This document shows positions 34,338 through 59,028 of a DNA stretch of 64,000 nt, piece by piece. Origin of the DNA: Molanna angustata. Its lineage: Eukaryota > Arthropoda > Insecta > Trichoptera > Molannidae. Position numbers and translations under genes: made by a program. A model generated the notes under the pieces. It did not search any database. It was not told where the DNA came from and saw only the letters and a list, made by a program, of their open reading frames with translations. Each line of letters starts with the position of its first letter. The first letter of the stretch is position 1. The stretch covers positions 17,158,381 to 17,222,380 of the forward strand of contig OY754975.1 of NCBI GenBank assembly GCA_963576475.1, read 5' to 3'.

Positions 34338-37235
34338 TTAAACATCCGACAAATTCACAATTTTTTTTTTTAATACATAAAAACTTGAAGCAAACATATC
34401 CAACTCCGGAACGCTCAAACAATTTCTATTGTACCCAGTACAAGCTCTATTAATATAAGAATTTAGCATATAGTTAGTTTTAGAAGGTTCTATATAAAAG
34501 AGAGACTGGTTTCTATTTCTCCTAAGTGGACAGTGAAAACGGAGTGTGCTTAGAAGGGGTGCGCTGTCGATCAGACCGTTAATAATTTTATATAGAAAAC
34601 AAATATCATGGATTGATCTGCGTGTCTCCAGTTGTTTTGTGTTGTGGTGTTTAAGAGCTTGAGAATAGTTAGAGAAATGTAGTCTATTACGAAAATTTAA
34701 TTGCTTTATATATTTTTTTTGAAGATTTTCTATTGCGTTAATATGTATTTCATAGTTTGGATTCCATACAACCGATCCAAATTCCAGTAAGCTTCTAATA
34801 AATGAATTAAATAATATACGCAGCGTGTCAGAGTTATGAAAAGGTTTCGTGTTTCGAAATATGAATCCGAGGGTTTTATATGCTTTAGTTGTTATGTATT
34901 CAATATGATTAGTGAAAGATAGTTTTTCGTCCAGTATTATACCTAAATCCCTGATTTCAGATTTATAGTTCAGTTCTTCATTATTGATTTTATATTTAAA
35001 TATTATTTTATTACGGTTTCGAGAGTATGTTATGTAATTACATTTTTCCACATTTAAGAACAATTGATTTTCCGCACAATAACGTTGTAAACTATATAAA
35101 TCATCTTGGAGCTCCAAACAATCTGACGGGCTTTTAATTTCTTTAAATATTTTAGCATCATCTGCGAACAACAGTATGTTGGAATGTTTAAGACAAGATT
35201 TTATATCGTTAATGTAAATTAAGAATAGCAGAGGCCCCAGATGAGAGCCCTGGGGTACTCCGGAAAAAATAGGTTTATAGTTAGAATTGTGACCGTGCAA
35301 AGCCACAGCCTGAGACCTGTTACTTATATATGAATTAAACCACCTAAAGAGATCTCCTCTAATCCCGATGTTCCAGACCTTATGTAGTAAAATTTTGTGA
35401 TTTAATTTGTCGAATGCTTTAGAAAAGTCACTGTAAATTGTATCCACCTGTAATTTATCGTGCATTGCTCTAGTAACACTATGGGTAAACTCAAGCAAGT
35501 TTGTTTCTATAGATTTTTTAATCCGAAACCCATGTTGGTTTGAAATGATTAGAGGATTTAGAAGAGGTAGAATCTGGTCAATAATTATTTTTTCCAACAG
35601 TTTACTTAATATTGGAAGCTTTGATATAGGACGGTAATTTGTTATTTCATTTGGGTTACCACTTTTATGAATTGGGGTAATTATTGTTTTCTTCCATAAT
35701 GCGGGGAAGCAGCCCTCCTTAATGGATTTATTAAATATTATAGAAATTGGTATTGAAATCATTGGAGAGCATCTTTTTATAAATTTTCCTGGTATATTAT
35801 CAGAACCCGGGCCTTTATTTTCATCAATAGATTTAACATATTTGGTAACGAGTGCAGTGTCTATTTCAATATTATTAATAAAAATGGAAGAGGAGAAAGC
35901 AAAATCGTTCAGATGATGTTCAGTTCTGGTCATTGCGTTATCATCTCGAATATGTACTGAGGTAAAGAAATCGTTAAATAAATTGCCTATAGATTTAGGA
36001 TCCGTATGCGTAGTATTATTGTGTGACATCGTCTTAGGTGTACCAGCTGAATTTCGCTTAGTCTTTATAAAGGAAAATAGAGTTTTTGGATCATGTTTAA
36101 TATCATTTTCAATATCCTTCACGTACTTTTCATAACAATAACCTTGTATCAATTTTTGTCGTTTTCTTAATAATGAAAAGGATAAATAATCCATGGGATT
36201 CAGAGATTTTTTCCATTTTTTGTGATATTTATGTTTTTCCTTAATAATATTTATTAACCCAGCAGAGAACCAGTGAGGGAAAGAGTGACCCGATCTTATT
36301 TTTTTGATAGGTATGTTATCACGTATGACTTTAGACAATATTTCATAAAATCTATCTACACCTTCATCAAGAGCCAGATCAGATAGTTCATTTTCCCAAT
36401 CATAAGACGATAGATCGCCTTTTATTTTCGTATAATCAGCCCTATCAAAGAGAATAACATCTCTAGAGTTATTTTTCATTAGACTATTTCTTGTTATACA
36501 CATATTCAAGGTAATGGATAACGTTCTGTGGTGGGGATCAGGAGTGACCAGGTGTGATTGAGATGATACAACTTCACATATATGATTTGAGACAGCAAGA
36601 TCTAATATTCTGAGTGAAGTATTAGGTACCAGACAGTACTGTCTCATGCCAGTCAACGAGAGAAAGTTGACGAAGTGAGTATTAGATGGATTTTTAACAT
36701 AGTTATCGACAGTAGGCAAGGAGTCGCCATCAAGCGTCCAGCTGATATAGGGGAGGTTATAGTCACCGATTGACAATATTGTATCGTCATTGAAAAGGGA
36801 GGATATCTCTTCTACCATATCCAAGTGTGTTTTAAGACATGCAGAATGATCAATGCCAGGCGCGATATATGAGCAGCATATGTGTAGTTTTGTGGCAGGG
36901 CTTAATGGGATAGATACCCATAAGTCCTCCGACGAAGAGGACCATGAGAATTGCTGAACTGGATTAAGGTTCGACTTAACAGCTATCAAAACTCCTCCAC
37001 CCATAGTTGAGACAGACGAGTCTCTGTCTCTTCTAAAAACCACATATCTTTGATCAAAAAGTTCAGAGTTTAGAAAGTTGTTATTCAGCCAAGTTTCCGA
37101 CAGACAGTACACATCACAATTTCCACAAAGTATACTCTGGTATACCTCATTTGTCTTAGTTCGGAGCCCCCTTACATTTTGGTAGTATATATCTAGTTTT
37201 CTAGTACCATTTGTACGAGTAAGACGGGTAAACAT
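34338..37235 (-). CDS. LINE ORF2: endonuclease-reverse transcriptase (965 aa)
   Basis: This enzyme nicks target DNA and copies the LINE RNA at the nick (target-primed reverse transcription) in the nucleus. Residues 13-245 form an APE-like endonuclease: YYQNVRG (Asn20), LSETW (Glu47), GGGVLIAV, and SIGDYNLP (Asp158, Asn160). The C-terminal DPHHR (233-237) stands where most relatives have SDH. Residues about 515-740 are the reverse transcriptase: TPIHKSG, NYRPIS, YSDFSKAFD (Asp603), GVPQGSHLGP and the catalytic FADD (690-693). The remaining 200 residues are the usual LINE C-terminal region (SLLEFGSVVWNP; FYVLKKKI near the end). No RNase H domain or CCHC knuckle is evident. The frame is open from the first Met to the stop. 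Length is normal for the group. Confidence 0.95.
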   Translation of the reverse strand: MFTRLTRTNGTRKLDIYYQNVRGLRTKTNEVYQSILCGNCDVYCLSETWLNNNFLNSELFDQRYVVFRRDRDSSVSTMGGGVLIAVKSNLNPVQQFSWSSSSEDLWVSIPLSPATKLHICCSYIAPGIDHSACLKTHLDMVEEISSLFNDDTILSIGDYNLPYISWTLDGDSLPTVDNYVKNPSNTHFVNFLSLTGMRQYCLVPNTSLRILDLAVSNHICEVVSSQSHLVTPDPHHRTLSITLNMCITRNSLMKNNSRDVILFDRADYTKIKGDLSSYDWENELSDLALDEGVDRFYEILSKVIRDNIPIKKIRSGHSFPHWFSAGLINIIKEKHKYHKKWKKSLNPMDYLSFSLLRKRQKLIQGYCYEKYVKDIENDIKHDPKTLFSFIKTKRNSAGTPKTMSHNNTTHTDPKSIGNLFNDFFTSVHIRDDNAMTRTEHHLNDFAFSSSIFINNIEIDTALVTKYVKSIDENKGPGSDNIPGKFIKRCSPMISIPISIIFNKSIKEGCFPALWKKTIITPIHKSGNPNEITNYRPISKLPILSKLLEKIIIDQILPLLNPLIISNQHGFRIKKSIETNLLEFTHSVTRAMHDKLQVDTIYSDFSKAFDKLNHKILLHKVWNIGIRGDLFRWFNSYISNRSQAVALHGHNSNYKPIFSGVPQGSHLGPLLFLIYINDIKSCLKHSNILLFADDAKIFKEIKSPSDCLELQDDLYSLQRYCAENQLFLNVEKCNYITYSRNRNKIIFKYKINNEELNYKSEIRDLGIILDEKLSFTNHIEYITTKAYKTLGFIFRNTKPFHNSDTLRILFNSFIRSLLEFGSVVWNPNYEIHINAIENLQKKYIKQLNFRNRLHFSNYSQALKHHNTKQLETRRSIHDICFLYKIINGLIDSAPLLSTLRFHCPLRRNRNQSLFYIEPSKTNYMLNSYINRACTGYNRNCLSVPELDMFASSFYVLKKKIVNLSDV

Positions 37236-37527
37236 AGAGACACGTCTATGGCCTTAGGTAAAATAGGAGTTGGGGTTAACTGTAAACAACATAAAAAAGT
37301 CAATATCAATAATTTGATACCAACATTATAGAGATTAATTATAACAGACAGTTGGTCGATGTACATTAGGTAGGAAAATAGGATAAGAAGGGCTGGAATT
37401 AGGTATAGTGATCCCGAGGTTGGGAAAGGAATATATAAGAGAGACAGAAAAATGAGCACAAACATGAGATGATGACTATTAACAATTAGATAGTGTCTAC
37501 AAATTACAAAATTGATTAACAGAAACT

Positions 37528-38466
37528 CTATGACAAGTTCAATTTTTCCAAATCCTGCTCCCGAGAAATCAAGATTTTTGGAGATGTATCGTTTCGTCGC
37601 AGAAAAACCTTACCGTTTCTCACCCAAATATACTTTATGTTCTTGTCTTTAGCGAATAAGCGGGCTTTATAAAGTATCTCTTTATTGTATAGTGTCAGGT
37701 GTTCATTTATAAGAATGTTTCGGGGGGTCCCAGCGATGCCAATATCCTTGTTGGTGATTGTTCTTCTCTTCGTTCTTATCAGTGCCAGGAAATTGTCCCT
37801 TGCCATTTGTCGGATAAATTTGACTATAATAGGCCTGGGTGTGGCGATAGAATTGGATCGTACACGAACGATGTAATCAATCTCACGCAGATCAAGGTCT
37901 GAGCCTAAAATTTTAGCAATGGATTGTATTATCTCAGGTAATTTTTCGTTATTGGCCTGATTAACCCCTTTAATTTCAACATTGTGGGATCTGTTACGCT
38001 GTTCATGTTCAGTGTTAATGGTATAATTGTTCTTTTTATTTAGGCTCTCTTGCAATTTGACACATTCTTCGAGCTTAACTATTCGTTTTTCATATTCCAT
38101 GTTCTTTTTTGTTAACTCGCTGTTATTCTTCTCTGCTTCATTCAGCTTAATGCAGATGTCTTCGTATTGTTTAGTTATGCAGTTGATAGAATCCAGCATT
38201 TTTTTATTTTGGTCTATTATTTCTTCAAATTTCTTATCTTGATTGTAAATTGTTGTCAGCAGTAATTCTTTCAATTCAGCTATTGTAATTGTTTCTTGTT
38301 TATTCATTCTCCTTCCCCTGTCCTCAGCGTCTGACGGTTGACGACTCCTGGTCGCCACACTATTAGATGCCATCTTGGTAGTGTAATGTGGTGCGTTAAA
38401 TATAAAATAAAAACACAAAATTAGATTGGACGGCTTTGGTTTTAACTCGTCACACGTTGCTTCCAA
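37528..38466 (-). CDS. LINE ORF1: coiled-coil RNA-binding protein (up to 312 aa)
   Basis: ORF1 proteins coat the LINE RNA as a nucleoprotein and act as nucleic-acid chaperones. After a basic N-terminus there is a Lys/Glu-rich coiled coil (about residues 65-150, for example LNEAEKNNSELTKKN). It is followed by a globular region (IEIKGV-like VEIKGVNQ, IDYIVRVRS, RPIIVKFI, GIAGTPRNILINEHLT, IKYIWVRNGKVFLR) of the type annotated as FP-protein-like C-terminal domain, resembling the RRM/CTD part of L1 ORF1. No zinc knuckle is visible. The first Met is at 38,466, but the Met at residue 32 (MASN...) begins a more typical N-terminus and may be the real start. It ends 292 nt before ORF2. Confidence 0.85.
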   Translation of the reverse strand: MEATCDELKPKPSNLILCFYFIFNAPHYTTKMASNSVATRSRQPSDAEDRGRRMNKQETITIAELKELLLTTIYNQDKKFEEIIDQNKKMLDSINCITKQYEDICIKLNEAEKNNSELTKKNMEYEKRIVKLEECVKLQESLNKKNNYTINTEHEQRNRSHNVEIKGVNQANNEKLPEIIQSIAKILGSDLDLREIDYIVRVRSNSIATPRPIIVKFIRQMARDNFLALIRTKRRTITNKDIGIAGTPRNILINEHLTLYNKEILYKARLFAKDKNIKYIWVRNGKVFLRRNDTSPKILISREQDLEKLNLS

Positions 38467-38560
38467 GAACGATACCGCGTTGAGTTCTTGACCACTCTAC
38501 CTCTAGTCGACAGCTGGCTGTATCTACGCTGTTGATTTACACCTATGTTCATACAATTTG

Positions 38561-38985
38561 GAAGTACACCGTAACATAGGAAGAAAGTTGAATACAGTTT
38601 ATTCTTAATAGATGTCACTTGGGTGTGTAATGATGTTGGGGGATGTTTTTATTTTCTTGTAAACAGAAAATATATTAAACACTTTTACAGCAACTGATTA
38701 TAATTCCGATTAGCACTGTAGTTGACAAACTTCAAACATAAATCTTCATAACTAGAAAGTACTGATAGTAGAGAAAATTATATATAATGATTCATTTAAC
38801 TTCACTGTACAAGGATTACACAGAAAAATACAATATATACTGTTAATTATTAGAGAAACAAAACAAAAAAAACAGGATCAATCTTAATAAGTAGTTAACT
38901 TTTGACAGATAGTATTGTTGTGAGATACTGTGTTGTTTTTTCAGGCAAATATACTCAGTTCTCTGGGACTAAAAAATCAAAATCC
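38561..38985. other. Unassigned AT-rich DNA upstream of the LINE
   Basis: No feature recognised; the LINE 5' boundary could lie a little inside this stretch. Confidence 0.3.
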
Positions 38986-39155
38986 GTACCTCAGAGCCAG
39001 ACGGTATTAAGTCCACTTTTTGTTGAAGGTGAAGTTTTTGAATTTCGAAATATTATTGAAAGAAGGCAAAGTGAGGTTTTATTTTCGAAATATTATTGAA
39101 AAAAGTCAAAGCTTTACTTTTAACATGGACTTAATATCCTCTGGCTCTGAGGTCC
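38986..39155. mobile_element. Small MITE-like inverted-repeat element
   Basis: Inverted ends GTACCTCAGAGCCAGA..ATTAAGTCCA and TGGACTTAAT..TCTGGCTCTGAGGTCC (each about 33 bp with few mismatches) bound about 170 bp. The interior has a direct repeat of TTTCGAAATATTATTGAAA. Non-coding. Confidence 0.75.
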
Positions 39156-40020
39156 AGAAATTATGACTTGCAAATGTTATACGTGTATACTGTAAAACAC
39201 ACTTTTGCGCATATTTGTCGATTTTTTTAAGTTAAATTAGATATCGCAAATCGCTTCGGAGATTGAATTGATGACAGGTATAATAGCTGACATTATGACG
39301 TTGATCTATTTTGTGTGAGTTTGTACCTCCTATGATATTTGTTGAGGTGGTGGTTGTGAGTGCAGAATACTGAGATTATGTGCCTATTTAATGTGGAACG
39401 GGAACTATCACCTGGTTCATGATTGTTATTTGTCACTAAAAATTGTAAACTGCTAGCCCTAGAACAGGATTTCTTAGTTGCGCAGCAGTAATCTACTTGT
39501 TGTTGTCATCATAGATATGGTGTGATAAAAAAATAAGTATAACAGACAGTCATAAAAGTTTAGTTTTGATCTTGTAAGTAGTACCTATCTACAATGAATA
39601 AAATATTATATTTTATACAAGAGTGTTTTCATCACTGGAAAGAGGACGCATGTAGAATGGTATACCGTGGTGCGGGCGCAATTTTTTTTATTTATTTTCC
39701 AACATACCTCCATGTTTGGTTATGAGTGAATTTCTATGTCATAATAATCTAAAAATAACTATCTATCAATGAAAATAAAATTGACAAATAGTAGCTATGG
39801 TCTATCGTGATCAGGGCGCAAGTGTATTGCTAACCGTGGTGCGGGCGCAAACTGTAACTGTATAGTATTCTCTCAAATATCGCCGTATCCACGACCACAG
39901 AACACTATACTCAAGAGTCCACGACGCTCTTCAATATCACAACTACTGGCAATGACTCACTATGTACCAGTGAACGATTCGAGAATTGCCTACATTATTA
40001 TTATGATTGTAGTAGGTGGA
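39156..40020. other. No gene recognised
   Basis: Holds two similar blocks, CCGTGGTGCGGGCGCAA at about 39,667 and 39,834, and a related one near 39,808. These are possibly remnants of a repeat. Otherwise unassigned. Confidence 0.3.
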
Positions 40021-40026
40021 GATGTG

Positions 40027-40126
40027 TGACGTCATCTTTTCGTCGGTCAACTTTGACAGAATATTTTATAAATACAGCAGTACCATCGTGCGGATGTGCG
40101 ACGAACTATTGTCTGAAGTTTATAAG
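40027..40126 (+). promoter_or_regulatory. GUSB: Candidate promoter and first exon for GUSB
   Basis: TGACGTCA, a perfect CRE/bZIP palindrome, is at 40,027-40,034. TATAAATA is at 40,067-40,074. A start near 40,097 would be at the usual distance. A donor-like AAG|GTTAGC follows at 40,126/40,127. An ATG at 40,094 gives 11 codons that join in phase with the first certain GUSB exon at 45,453. That ATG is too close to the predicted cap site to be convincing, so the exon could be non-coding or the match chance. Linking it to GUSB is inference. Confidence 0.3.
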
Positions 40127-40714
40127 GTTAGCATTTAAAACACTATCTTTATACTTGGTTTACCTAATTTTAATTCAAATGGGTTCAATTTCTCGTTAAA
40201 TAATTTCTATGTAATATTAATGGCATAATATTGGTTCATTTATAAATAATTTCGTGTTTGTCAAACACGCGATGTTACTTGACCTTGTGTGTTCTCGTTC
40301 TGTCATAGCTCCACAGACATTTTGACGTATAACGATAATATTATAATATAACGTTTTAATCGTTGAAAATTAATATTATTGGTCAAAATGATGTTATAAT
40401 TGTTATATCAAAATGATTTCGTGTAGCATTGAGTATGCATTGGATACAAAAATATTACATGTTGGTCATGGTTGGCAGCGTTTTTCTTGTTGGAACTAGA
40501 AAGGGCGTGTTTCATAATCCAACTGTCGATTTGTTCGGGAGAACTTTGTTCTCTTAACATATCGACAATGTTTCAAGCCAGGATACGCGAGAATTGTATG
40601 CAGAGGTCTACTTTTTTCACGGCTTTTCCAACTTTGAAGTCAATAAACACCAACTTAGAGGCTTCGCAGCATATATGTTCCATACACGGATTTACTCAGA
40701 ATTCGGAGTAGAAC

Positions 40715-40800
40715 ATTTCGTGTGTCTGTGTGTGTGTGTGTCTGAGGGTGTGTATGTCTGTGTGTGTGTGTGTGTCTGTGTGTCTGTGTGTGTGTCCGTC
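40715..40800 (+). repeat. (TG)n tract in family H left arm
   Basis: Interrupted TGTGTGTCTG repeats, the counterpart of the CA tract at 45,000-45,118 in the other arm. Confidence 0.85.
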
Positions 40801-42419
40801 CCCCCCTTATAACTTTTGATCTGCTCAATTTACAGAGCCCAAAATTTCAGAATATATAAACAGTTATAGGCCTACAAAACTTTTATACTCAGAATTTTGA
40901 ATTTTTGTTTCGGTCAGGGGTTATCAACTTTTGAATTTTTACTTTATTTTTCAATATATCTCAGAAACCATAAAAGCTAGAACTCTGAAAATTGGTATAA
41001 ACATAGAAAATTACAAAATCTCAAATTATTTTTTTCAAAAAATTTCCAGGGTTTCTCAAACATTTTTTATTAAGAAAAATATTTTTTATGATAAATTTAT
41101 GAGTTTAACTGCCTATATTTCCAATTTTTTTAAAAATATCGAAAAAAGCCGAAACACCCCAACTAGATAATTTAATTTTCTATAAAAAATATAAACATTG
41201 TAGTAGTACATAATTTTTATAAAAATTGAATTTAGTGACGACATTTCTTCATACAATTTGTATGGGAGTCGCCTATACACAATGATATATGTAAGAAAAC
41301 TTAATAGTTTGATACTTAAATATCCAAACATACATACATACCATCATGCTGTTTCATATTCCGGGTAGGAAAAAAGGACTGACCTCCATACTGTCCTATA
41401 TTGACATACATAGGTACCTACATATGTTATATAGAAAACAAAATATCTTAAAATATTCAATAATTTGGATTTAAGTGTTTATAGTTTGGTACTTAAGTAT
41501 TCTTCAACTATACATTATACATACTATCGCTATCGACAGTTAGATCTCATGTGTTACATGCAACTAGTTTATTTAAATAATAATACTTATTTGTTGTTAG
41601 CCATCTTGACTCCGCAAAAAATACAAGATTACTTGCGATAGTTACTATAAATGTTTTTGGTATGATTAGGTTAGGTAAGAGCTATGTAGGTTCTTTGTTT
41701 CGATTATTTTGAGCATTTGTTTACAACTAGATATAAATAATATGACGGGAAAAATAAAAAAAATATTATTATTAATATTTGTTGTTTTTTTTATGAATTG
41801 GCTGACTATCTCATAGTAGGTATATAATATATTTATTTATACATACACTGAGAGACATTACAGTTATTATTGAATCTGCAATGCCCCACTAGGCAAAAAA
41901 CCCGTGCCGGGGCCAATGCATCTCGAGACAGTGACACTGTACTGGTTGATGCCAACATCAATCGTATATAAAAAGTGATAATATTACAAAACAATAAAAA
42001 CAAACATATAGATAAAAACACAATATAAAAAAATGGACACATATACTTAGATCATAAACAAGTATAGGGTATATGTATCTATTATTGTATTTATGTGAAA
42101 ATATTTATTACCAAAATATTTTATTGTGTAAACGCATTAGGGAACTTCACTGGTTTTGTTTATACAAGTTTTCTTACTTCTTACCAAATTGTATATAACT
42201 GTGTATTTCCGGAATAAAATATATTTAAAATATATAAAATAAACAGAAGACAATCACAGTTTAAATAGTTTAATCACAGTAAACAGAAGATAATTAATTC
42301 TGTGCTACTTACAATTTTGCAGTTTTTTTGTTTACATAAACAGAGTTATAAATTTGATAGTCAAGAACCATAAAAATAAGAAAATCAATGAATAAAGGTG
42401 AAAATCTTATTATACTGTC

Positions 42420-44290
42420 GCGGTCCTTTTCACCTTCCCTTTCAAAAACGTACCACCGCCACTGTTTCCAGATACACAAGAAAACAAAGTCACAAGAGAA
42501 TTGATACTGCTAAATTAAATAACAACGACACAAGAATGGAATTTAAGAACACTAGAACACTGAATGATGGCTTAAGAGATATAAATTTTATCAACTGTAA
42601 CATAAATGAGGCGTGGATGGGAGTAAGGAATACTATGGGAGTAAGGAATGGATGTGTCAGTTCATAAGTAGAGATATAGGAAGAATGAGAAACGTCGGGA
42701 TTGGATGAATGATTATATATTAGTACTGATGAGAAAGCGTTCCGATAACAAAAATGACCATGTTAAATACAGTGTATCACAGAAAACTATAAGATCTGAA
42801 ATAAAAAAAATGCAAAAGAACATTAGTTGAATGATAAATGCGAGGAGATAGAACTGCTGGAGCGCAGATATGATAGCATCAACCTTCATAAACGTATTAA
42901 ATAAATAATAGGTACTACGAAACTATTACGGCTATTTCTAGTTGTTGAACAAAACAATTTAATTATTGACAAAGAGGATAAAGTTAAAGCATGGAAAAAT
43001 ATTTTATGACAACAGACCAACGAATTACCTGAGTGGAGAGGAAGAAAGTGGACCCGGTATTATAAAAGTAGAGCTGGAAAAAGCTCCCAAATAAAAGAAA
43101 GAAAAGCAGCTGGTCCTAACTTAATAGAAGGTGGTGCATTAAAATACCTTTTGTCAAATAGCATTGATCTTTTGCTAAAATTATTTAATAACATCTATAG
43201 TACAGCCTAGTACAGGACAAATGCCAACGGATTGGTTGAAGTCGGATTTAAAATCTTGTTATTACTACAGAGTCATGAGTCATGCACTTATATTTTTCAC
43301 GAATCCAACTCAATAGACTTTGGAGAAAGATTGATTAACACATAGGAATAACACAGTTTGGATTCTGTAATGGATTCGGAACAAAAGAGGCTTTTTTCCA
43401 TACAAATGCTTACCCAAAAATGTATCGATCAACAGAAAAATGTCTATATATGTTTTATCGATTACGAAAAAGCCTTTGACAATGTAAAACATGAAAAACT
43501 TATAGTACTATTACAAAAAATAGTGTTGGATCGAAAAGATATCAGTTATTGTAACATGTAAGGATGTAAGAATTAAATGCCTCACCACTGAAGCTATATC
43601 ATGTAAAAATCCTAAAGAGAGTCAGACAAGGATGTATACTTTCACCCATGTTGTTCAACCTGTACTCGGAATTCGTTTTCAGAAATGCCCCAGAAGATGT
43701 TGACATAGGGATAAAGATAAATTGCACTGCCATTATAGCCAACACTGCCGAGCAACAGCAACACCTGGTCAACTAGATCAATGAATCGAAAGGAATTTGG
43801 TCTTTAAATGAACGCTCTCAAAACAAAAACCATGTTAGTAAGCAAACGGAGACCCAACAATATAAGGCTCTCTATTGATGACTGTGTAATAGAACAGGTG
43901 TCCCGTTTTAAATACTTGGGGTATTGTTGATGCTCATCTCATGGGTTGATAGAGTCTCCAATGAATTCTACAATGAAAGAATTCTAAATATGATGGAGAA
44001 AGAGAGAGAGAGAGAGTTGCTGACCACTGTCAAGAGACGAAAAGCAACATATTATTTTGGCCATATATTCCGTGGAGATAAATATGCTCTTTTAAAAACA
44101 AAGTGGAGGGAAAGATAGAGGGAAGACGGAGTATGGGTCGTAAAAGAATATCGTGGCTTAAAAATATCAGGTCACTACCTGATATTTTTACCCGGGATTC
44201 CGGATGCGGCGTCACTAATTAGGTTGGCGCAGGATCGGGATGAGTTTTGTGTGATGGTCTCCAACCTCCCTTAGTAGCGGCACAAGAAGA
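42420..44290 (+). pseudogene. Decayed LINE ORF2 inside family H element
   Basis: Fragments in shifting frames: RIDTAKLNNNDTRMEF (about 42,495), then around 43,380 the reverse-transcriptase blocks SIQMLTQKCIDQQKNVYICF, IDYEKAFDNVKHEKL. Later blocks give TKTMLVSKRRPNNIRLSI with VSRFKYLG (about 43,820-43,920) and a C-terminal TVKRRKATYYFGHIFRG (about 44,027). Many frameshifts and stops make it non-functional. It entered the element's central region and supplies no function to it. Confidence 0.75.
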
Positions 44291-44999
44291 AGAAGAGTAG
44301 GTAATTATTACATCTGTGTTCGATTTTTTTTCACTAGTTGCATGTAACACATGAGATCCAACCGTCTATGGCGATATATGTGCCTATAGTTGAAGAAGAA
44401 AACTAAATCCAAATTATTGAATATTTTAAGATATTTTGTTTTCTATACAAAACATGTACGCCAGAAAAGGATAGTGTGGAATTCATTCTTTTTTTCCTAC
44501 CCCGAATATAAAATCGACTTGATAGTATGTATGTGTCTATGTGTGAAGCTTAAGTATCAAACTATAAGATTCCCCATAGATATTGTGTATTTTACCATAC
44601 ATATTGTATAAAACGATGTCGATAATGTAGGTACATATTTTTATAGAAAATTAAAGTATCTAGCTGGGGGGTTTCGGAATTTTGAGATATTATAGGAATT
44701 TTAGAATATACAATATGTTGTCAAACACATAAATTTGTCATAGAATAATTTTTTTCTTATTAAAAAAATGAGAACACCTGGAACTTACTCATAAAAAAAA
44801 TAGTTTGTAATATTGTATTTATCTATATTTGTACAAATTTTCAGCGTTCCAGCTTTTTAGGTTTTTGAGATATTATGTAGAAATAAAAATTCAATGTTGA
44901 TAACCCCTAACTGAACCAAAAAATCTTAATTCTAGGTATAAAAGTTTTATAAGCCTAAAATCAGCTACTCTTTCTGTAATTTTGGGCTCTGTGCATCAA

Positions 45000-45057
45000 T
45001 GAAATATAAGACACACACACATGCTCGCACGCACCCTCACACACAAATATAAATACA

Positions 45058-45119
<62 letters not shown>
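45000..45119 (+). repeat. (CA)n tract in family H right arm
   Basis: A long CACACA tract (mainly 45,058-45,118) preceded by CA-rich sequence. Confidence 0.9.
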
Positions 45120-45120
<1 letters not shown>

Positions 45121-45452
45121 TTTGCAGCTCCGAATTCTAGTTAATCCAAATACATAATACTTAACATACATATATGCTGAGAAGCCTCTAAGTTGGTGTT
45201 TTTTTTACTTCAAAGTTGAAAAAACCTTCACTTCTCCATTATACAATGTCGATTTTCCCACACGGGACTAAAGATAAAAAAAATCTCTTGAACAAGTCAA
45301 CAGATGGAATATTATAATCATTATCATTTTCAATTCCTGGGCATCTTGTTTCGTTGTTTTCTTCTAGGCTGTATCATGTCGGACTATTACTCTGTACCAC
45401 AGTGTTATACGAGCATTGAAAAAATCATATTTAATTGGTTCTTTTTTTTCAG

Positions 45453-59003
<13,551 letters not shown>

Positions 59004-59022
59004 ACCAGAAAACTAATATACC

Positions 59023-59028
59023 AATAAA
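59023..59028 (+). promoter_or_regulatory. GUSB: GUSB polyadenylation signal
   Basis: AATAAA begins 20 nt after the GUSB stop codon; another lies at about 59,105. Either could direct cleavage upstream of the 50-bp satellite. Confidence 0.65.

Larger units (their letters stand above)
34036..38560 (-). mobile_element. LINE (non-LTR retrotransposon) with both ORFs intact
   Basis: The order on the - strand is: a short 5' region (about 38,560-38,467), ORF1 (38,466-37,528), a 292-nt spacer, ORF2 (37,235-34,338), a 3' UTR, and a TAAAATAAAATAAAATA-type tail near 34,020-34,036. Both ORFs are uninterrupted, so the copy is young or selected and could be autonomous if its 5' end is complete. ORF content (coiled-coil plus FP-like ORF1; APE endonuclease plus RT without RNase H) places it in the broad Jockey/CR1/L2 assemblage. 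I cannot name the clade by eye. The 5' boundary is a guess. The 3' end runs into the tandem array built from the same tail. Confidence 0.9.
40517..45310. mobile_element. Long-arm inverted-repeat element, family H (about 4.8 kb)
   Basis: Left arm 40,517-41,571 and right arm 44,336-45,310 are inverted copies, collinear over about 1 kb. From the outside inwards each has CCAACTGTCGATTTGTTC-like ends and a subterminal hairpin (GTCGAT..GAGAAC / GTTCTC..ATCGAC). Next come TCCAACTTTGAAGTC and CACCAACTTAGAGGCTTC, and GAATTCGGAG followed by a TG/CA tract. The arms then share TTTTGGGCTCTG-like and AAAAGTTTTAT blocks, (CATA)n, and an inner ACTAGTTGCATGTAACACAT boundary. The middle 2.8 kb holds AT-rich DNA and a decayed LINE. 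The hairpin plus microsatellite arrangement recalls Helentron/DINE-1-like elements, but such long arms are not typical; no transposase or Rep/helicase is seen. Confidence 0.75.

Noticed and set aside
34338..37235. 965-aa protein considered as a host gene
   Set aside because: It is a LINE endonuclease-reverse transcriptase, with ORF1 upstream and a LINE tail downstream.
37193..37465. 90-codon hydrophobic open frame between LINE ORF1 and ORF2
   Set aside because: It overlaps ORF2 in another frame, is simply T-rich and has no known LINE counterpart; probably chance.
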